From Nipponacmea schrenckii (taxonomy: Eukaryota > Mollusca > Gastropoda > Lottiidae): DNA of 64,000 nucleotides. The notes below the pieces were generated by a model, which made no database searches, was not told the origin of the DNA, and saw only the letters and a list, made by a program, of their open reading frames with translations. Of the stretch, positions 62,320-64,000 are shown piece by piece. Both the position numbers and the translations under genes were made by a program. How positions within the stretch are numbered: position 1 is the stretch's first letter; every line of letters begins with the position of its first letter. The stretch is taken from assembly GCA_030562195.1 (NCBI GenBank), contig CM060199.1:41978722-42042721 (forward strand), read 5' to 3'.

Positions 62320-63897
62320 CACACCAAAACGGGCTATTTAGCACTTGAATACGATTTAAAACAAAAATCCCAAAGATTTTTGTTACCAATGCTGTCAGAG
62401 AGCTCATCGAGGAATGCTTTGTAGCTCCGCGTGTTATTAACCCGTTATCTGTTGCTATACAGTCGCCCGGTAAAAAACGATTAATTTTAGATCTTAGCCT
62501 TGTTAATAAGCATATATGGAGATTAAGTGTAAAATATGAGGATTGGCGTGTGTTGTTATGTTATGCACTGGTACTTTAAATTTGACATCCATTCGGCGTA
62601 TCATCATATTGATATTGTTGAACAACATTGTGAATTCCTAGGCTTTAGTTGGAGTGGGAAGTTTTACCGTTTTCTCGTTCTGCCCTTTGGTCTTAATGTT
62701 GCTCCAACTAGACAACTTGTGAAATATTAGAGGTCCAGTGGATTGAATATAGTTCTCTTATAGACGACGGAATTAGCAACTCTCAAGACTTCCATTAACG
62801 CATATAAAATTAAAGGAGATTTGTTGGCAAGCGGTTTTGTTCTAAAAGCAGAGAAATCTTTATGGCCCCCGGTTCAATCCATAGAATGGCTTGGATTTAT
62901 TATTAATTCTTAAGATTATACTTTGAATGTACCCCGACGGAAATTAGAGGATTGTGTAGTTTGTTAAAATTGGTTATTTTAAAGCACAGATCGATCTCTG
63001 TGAAAACGTTGGCAAGATAATTTCGATGAGAATTGTGTTTGGCTCTGTCTTTCAACTTATGACAAGGAGTTTATCTATAGATGTTGTTTCTGCTAAATCG
63101 TGGCGATTTTCGTTATCGCCTATTAGTCGTGAACAGTTACAATGTTTGGCTGGACAATATTTGACTCGGGTTACGGTGGTTATTGTGTAGAGCTAGATGG
63201 AGGTGTTGCTCATGGGCAATGGCTTCCAAGTGAATCACGTAAAAGTTCTACTTGGAGAGAATTGCAGGCAGTAAATTTGGTTTTGAAAAGTTATGTACCC
63301 AATCTCAAGAACAGTCGAGTTAAGTGGTTTACTGACAGTCAAAATACTGAGAGAATAATTATTAAGGGCAGTATGAACCCACCTCTTCAATCGATGGCTT
63401 ATGATATATTCTATTAGACTTATTATATTAGTAGGATAAAGGATTATGATGATTGGGGGATATCAGAAGAAGTTTCTGATAACATTGATAAATTATATGG
63501 TCCACATTCCGTTGATCGATTTGCTAGTTGGTACAATAAAAAGTGTGTTCGTTTTAATAGTAGATATAGTAATCCTGATACGGAGGCTATTGGTGCCTTT
63601 ACCGTTAATTGGGAAGGTGAAATGAATTGGGTGGTACCTCCCATCTCGCTTGTTAGCCGTGTTATAAGGCATATGACTAATTGTGGATGTAAAGGAACGG
63701 TTGTGGTTCAAGAGTGGAAATCAGCATTTTATCGGCCATTACTACTCCGGAATGGCCGTTTTCGTGAGGAAATTAGACATATTACATTTTTACCATGTGT
63801 CAAGGAGGCTTATGTCCCAAGCAGGATTTCCGGGGGTTTATTTGGTGTTGAAGATTTGAAGTTCGACATGTTGGCGTTAATGATTGATTTTAGCTAA
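62320..63897 (+). pseudogene. DIRS-like pol remnant (RT, RNase H)
   Basis: RT blocks are visible in shifting frames: NPLSVAIQSPGKKRLILDLS (about 62440), FDIHSAYHHIDIV (about 62580), FLGFSWSGKFYRFLVLPFGL (about 62640). Then come EKSLWPPVQSIEWLGFIIN and an RNase H with WRELQAVNLVLKSY and WFTDSQNTERI (63142-63417). From 63480 DRFASWYNKKCVRFNSRYSN and a long frame to 63897 (VVPPISLVSRVIRHM) follow. That last region is typical of DIRS-like pol before the recombinase. There are many stops. The YxDD region near 62720 is missing. It is distinct from the 40-47 kb DIRS. Confidence 0.75.
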
Positions 63898-64000
63898 CTT
63901 ATTTAACGGTGTAATAATATTTTACAGGTGATAAAGAATGTACATAGAGAAGACGTTGAGATTCTTTCGGATAGTTTAAAAGTGTTGGTGGATGATCTTC
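63898..64000 (+). other. Possible continuation towards a recombinase, cut by the window edge
   Basis: AT-rich sequence; TTTTACAG at about 63921-63928 could be a splice acceptor, and the following bases are open to the edge. Too short to assign. Confidence 0.25.

Noticed and set aside
1..64000. tRNA, rRNA or other structured RNA genes
   Set aside because: I found no convincing tRNA cloverleaf or rRNA segment by eye. A covariance-model scan would be needed to exclude small ones.

Overview
This window looks like repeat-rich DNA from an animal genome, most likely a marine lophotrochozoan and probably a mollusc. That assignment is an inference: it rests on the mix of Polinton-like, hAT, pogo, CACTA/EnSpm-like, Harbinger-like, BEL/Pao, Ty3, DIRS, Penelope-like and LINE sequences, on AT-rich non-coding repeats carrying CCGGAAGT-type motifs, and on the absence of any bacterial-style gene organisation. 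I see no intact host housekeeping gene. Almost every coding stretch belongs to a mobile element, and most are broken. There are three assembly gaps of exactly 500 N (14301-14800, 39934-40433, 59163-59662).

Layout. 1-7.08 kb: a decayed Polinton/virus-like element with a protein-primed-type family B DNA polymerase on the + strand and a converging block of small genes on the - strand; one of its genes is split by a LINE insertion with a 14-bp target duplication. 7.08-11.76 kb: copy A of a duplicated mosaic segment (non-LTR tail plus BEL/Pao pol), interrupted by a hAT deletion derivative and ending in a Penelope scrap. 11.8-14.3 kb: non-coding repeats, including a hairpin-ended element. 14.8-18.67 kb: a LINE 3' end carrying a nearly intact pogo-type transposon (15105-18381). 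18.7-22.15 kb: non-coding repeats with two convergent hairpin-ended elements. 22.15-24.24 kb: copy B of the BEL/Pao mosaic, cut by a Ty3-type retrotransposon whose two 205-bp LTRs lie at 24.24 and 37.2 kb. The gag of that retrotransposon is split by a 9.2-kb DNA transposon (27.45-36.69 kb) that holds a Tnp2-like transposase gene and, divergently, a spliced gene with a BEN-like C-terminus.

38.4-39.93 kb: a satellite with a period near 160 bp that runs into a gap. 40.4-47.5 kb: a DIRS-type element whose gag is split by two head-to-tail hairpin-ended non-coding elements. 48.2-48.8 kb: a 71-bp repeat. 49.08-50.5 kb: a Penelope-like element with a GIY-YIG domain. 50.7-57.24 kb: BEL/Pao remnants, one LTR of which holds a hAT transposon (50809-54160). 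57.3-59.16 kb: a candidate intron, a Harbinger-like end and repeats. 60.28-61.33 kb: a second Ty3 fragment. 61.35-62.31 kb: two MITEs sharing one TTAA. 62.3-63.9 kb: a second DIRS-like pol remnant.

Relations. The window is best read as a nesting history rather than as cooperating genes. Empty-site comparisons inside the window prove two hAT insertions. The most unusual pattern is a set of non-coding elements that each end in a CGAWAACAAA-type flank followed by a terminal hairpin. The stem sequence differs between copies whose bodies are homologous. This suggests terminus exchange, possibly by a rolling-circle-like mechanism.
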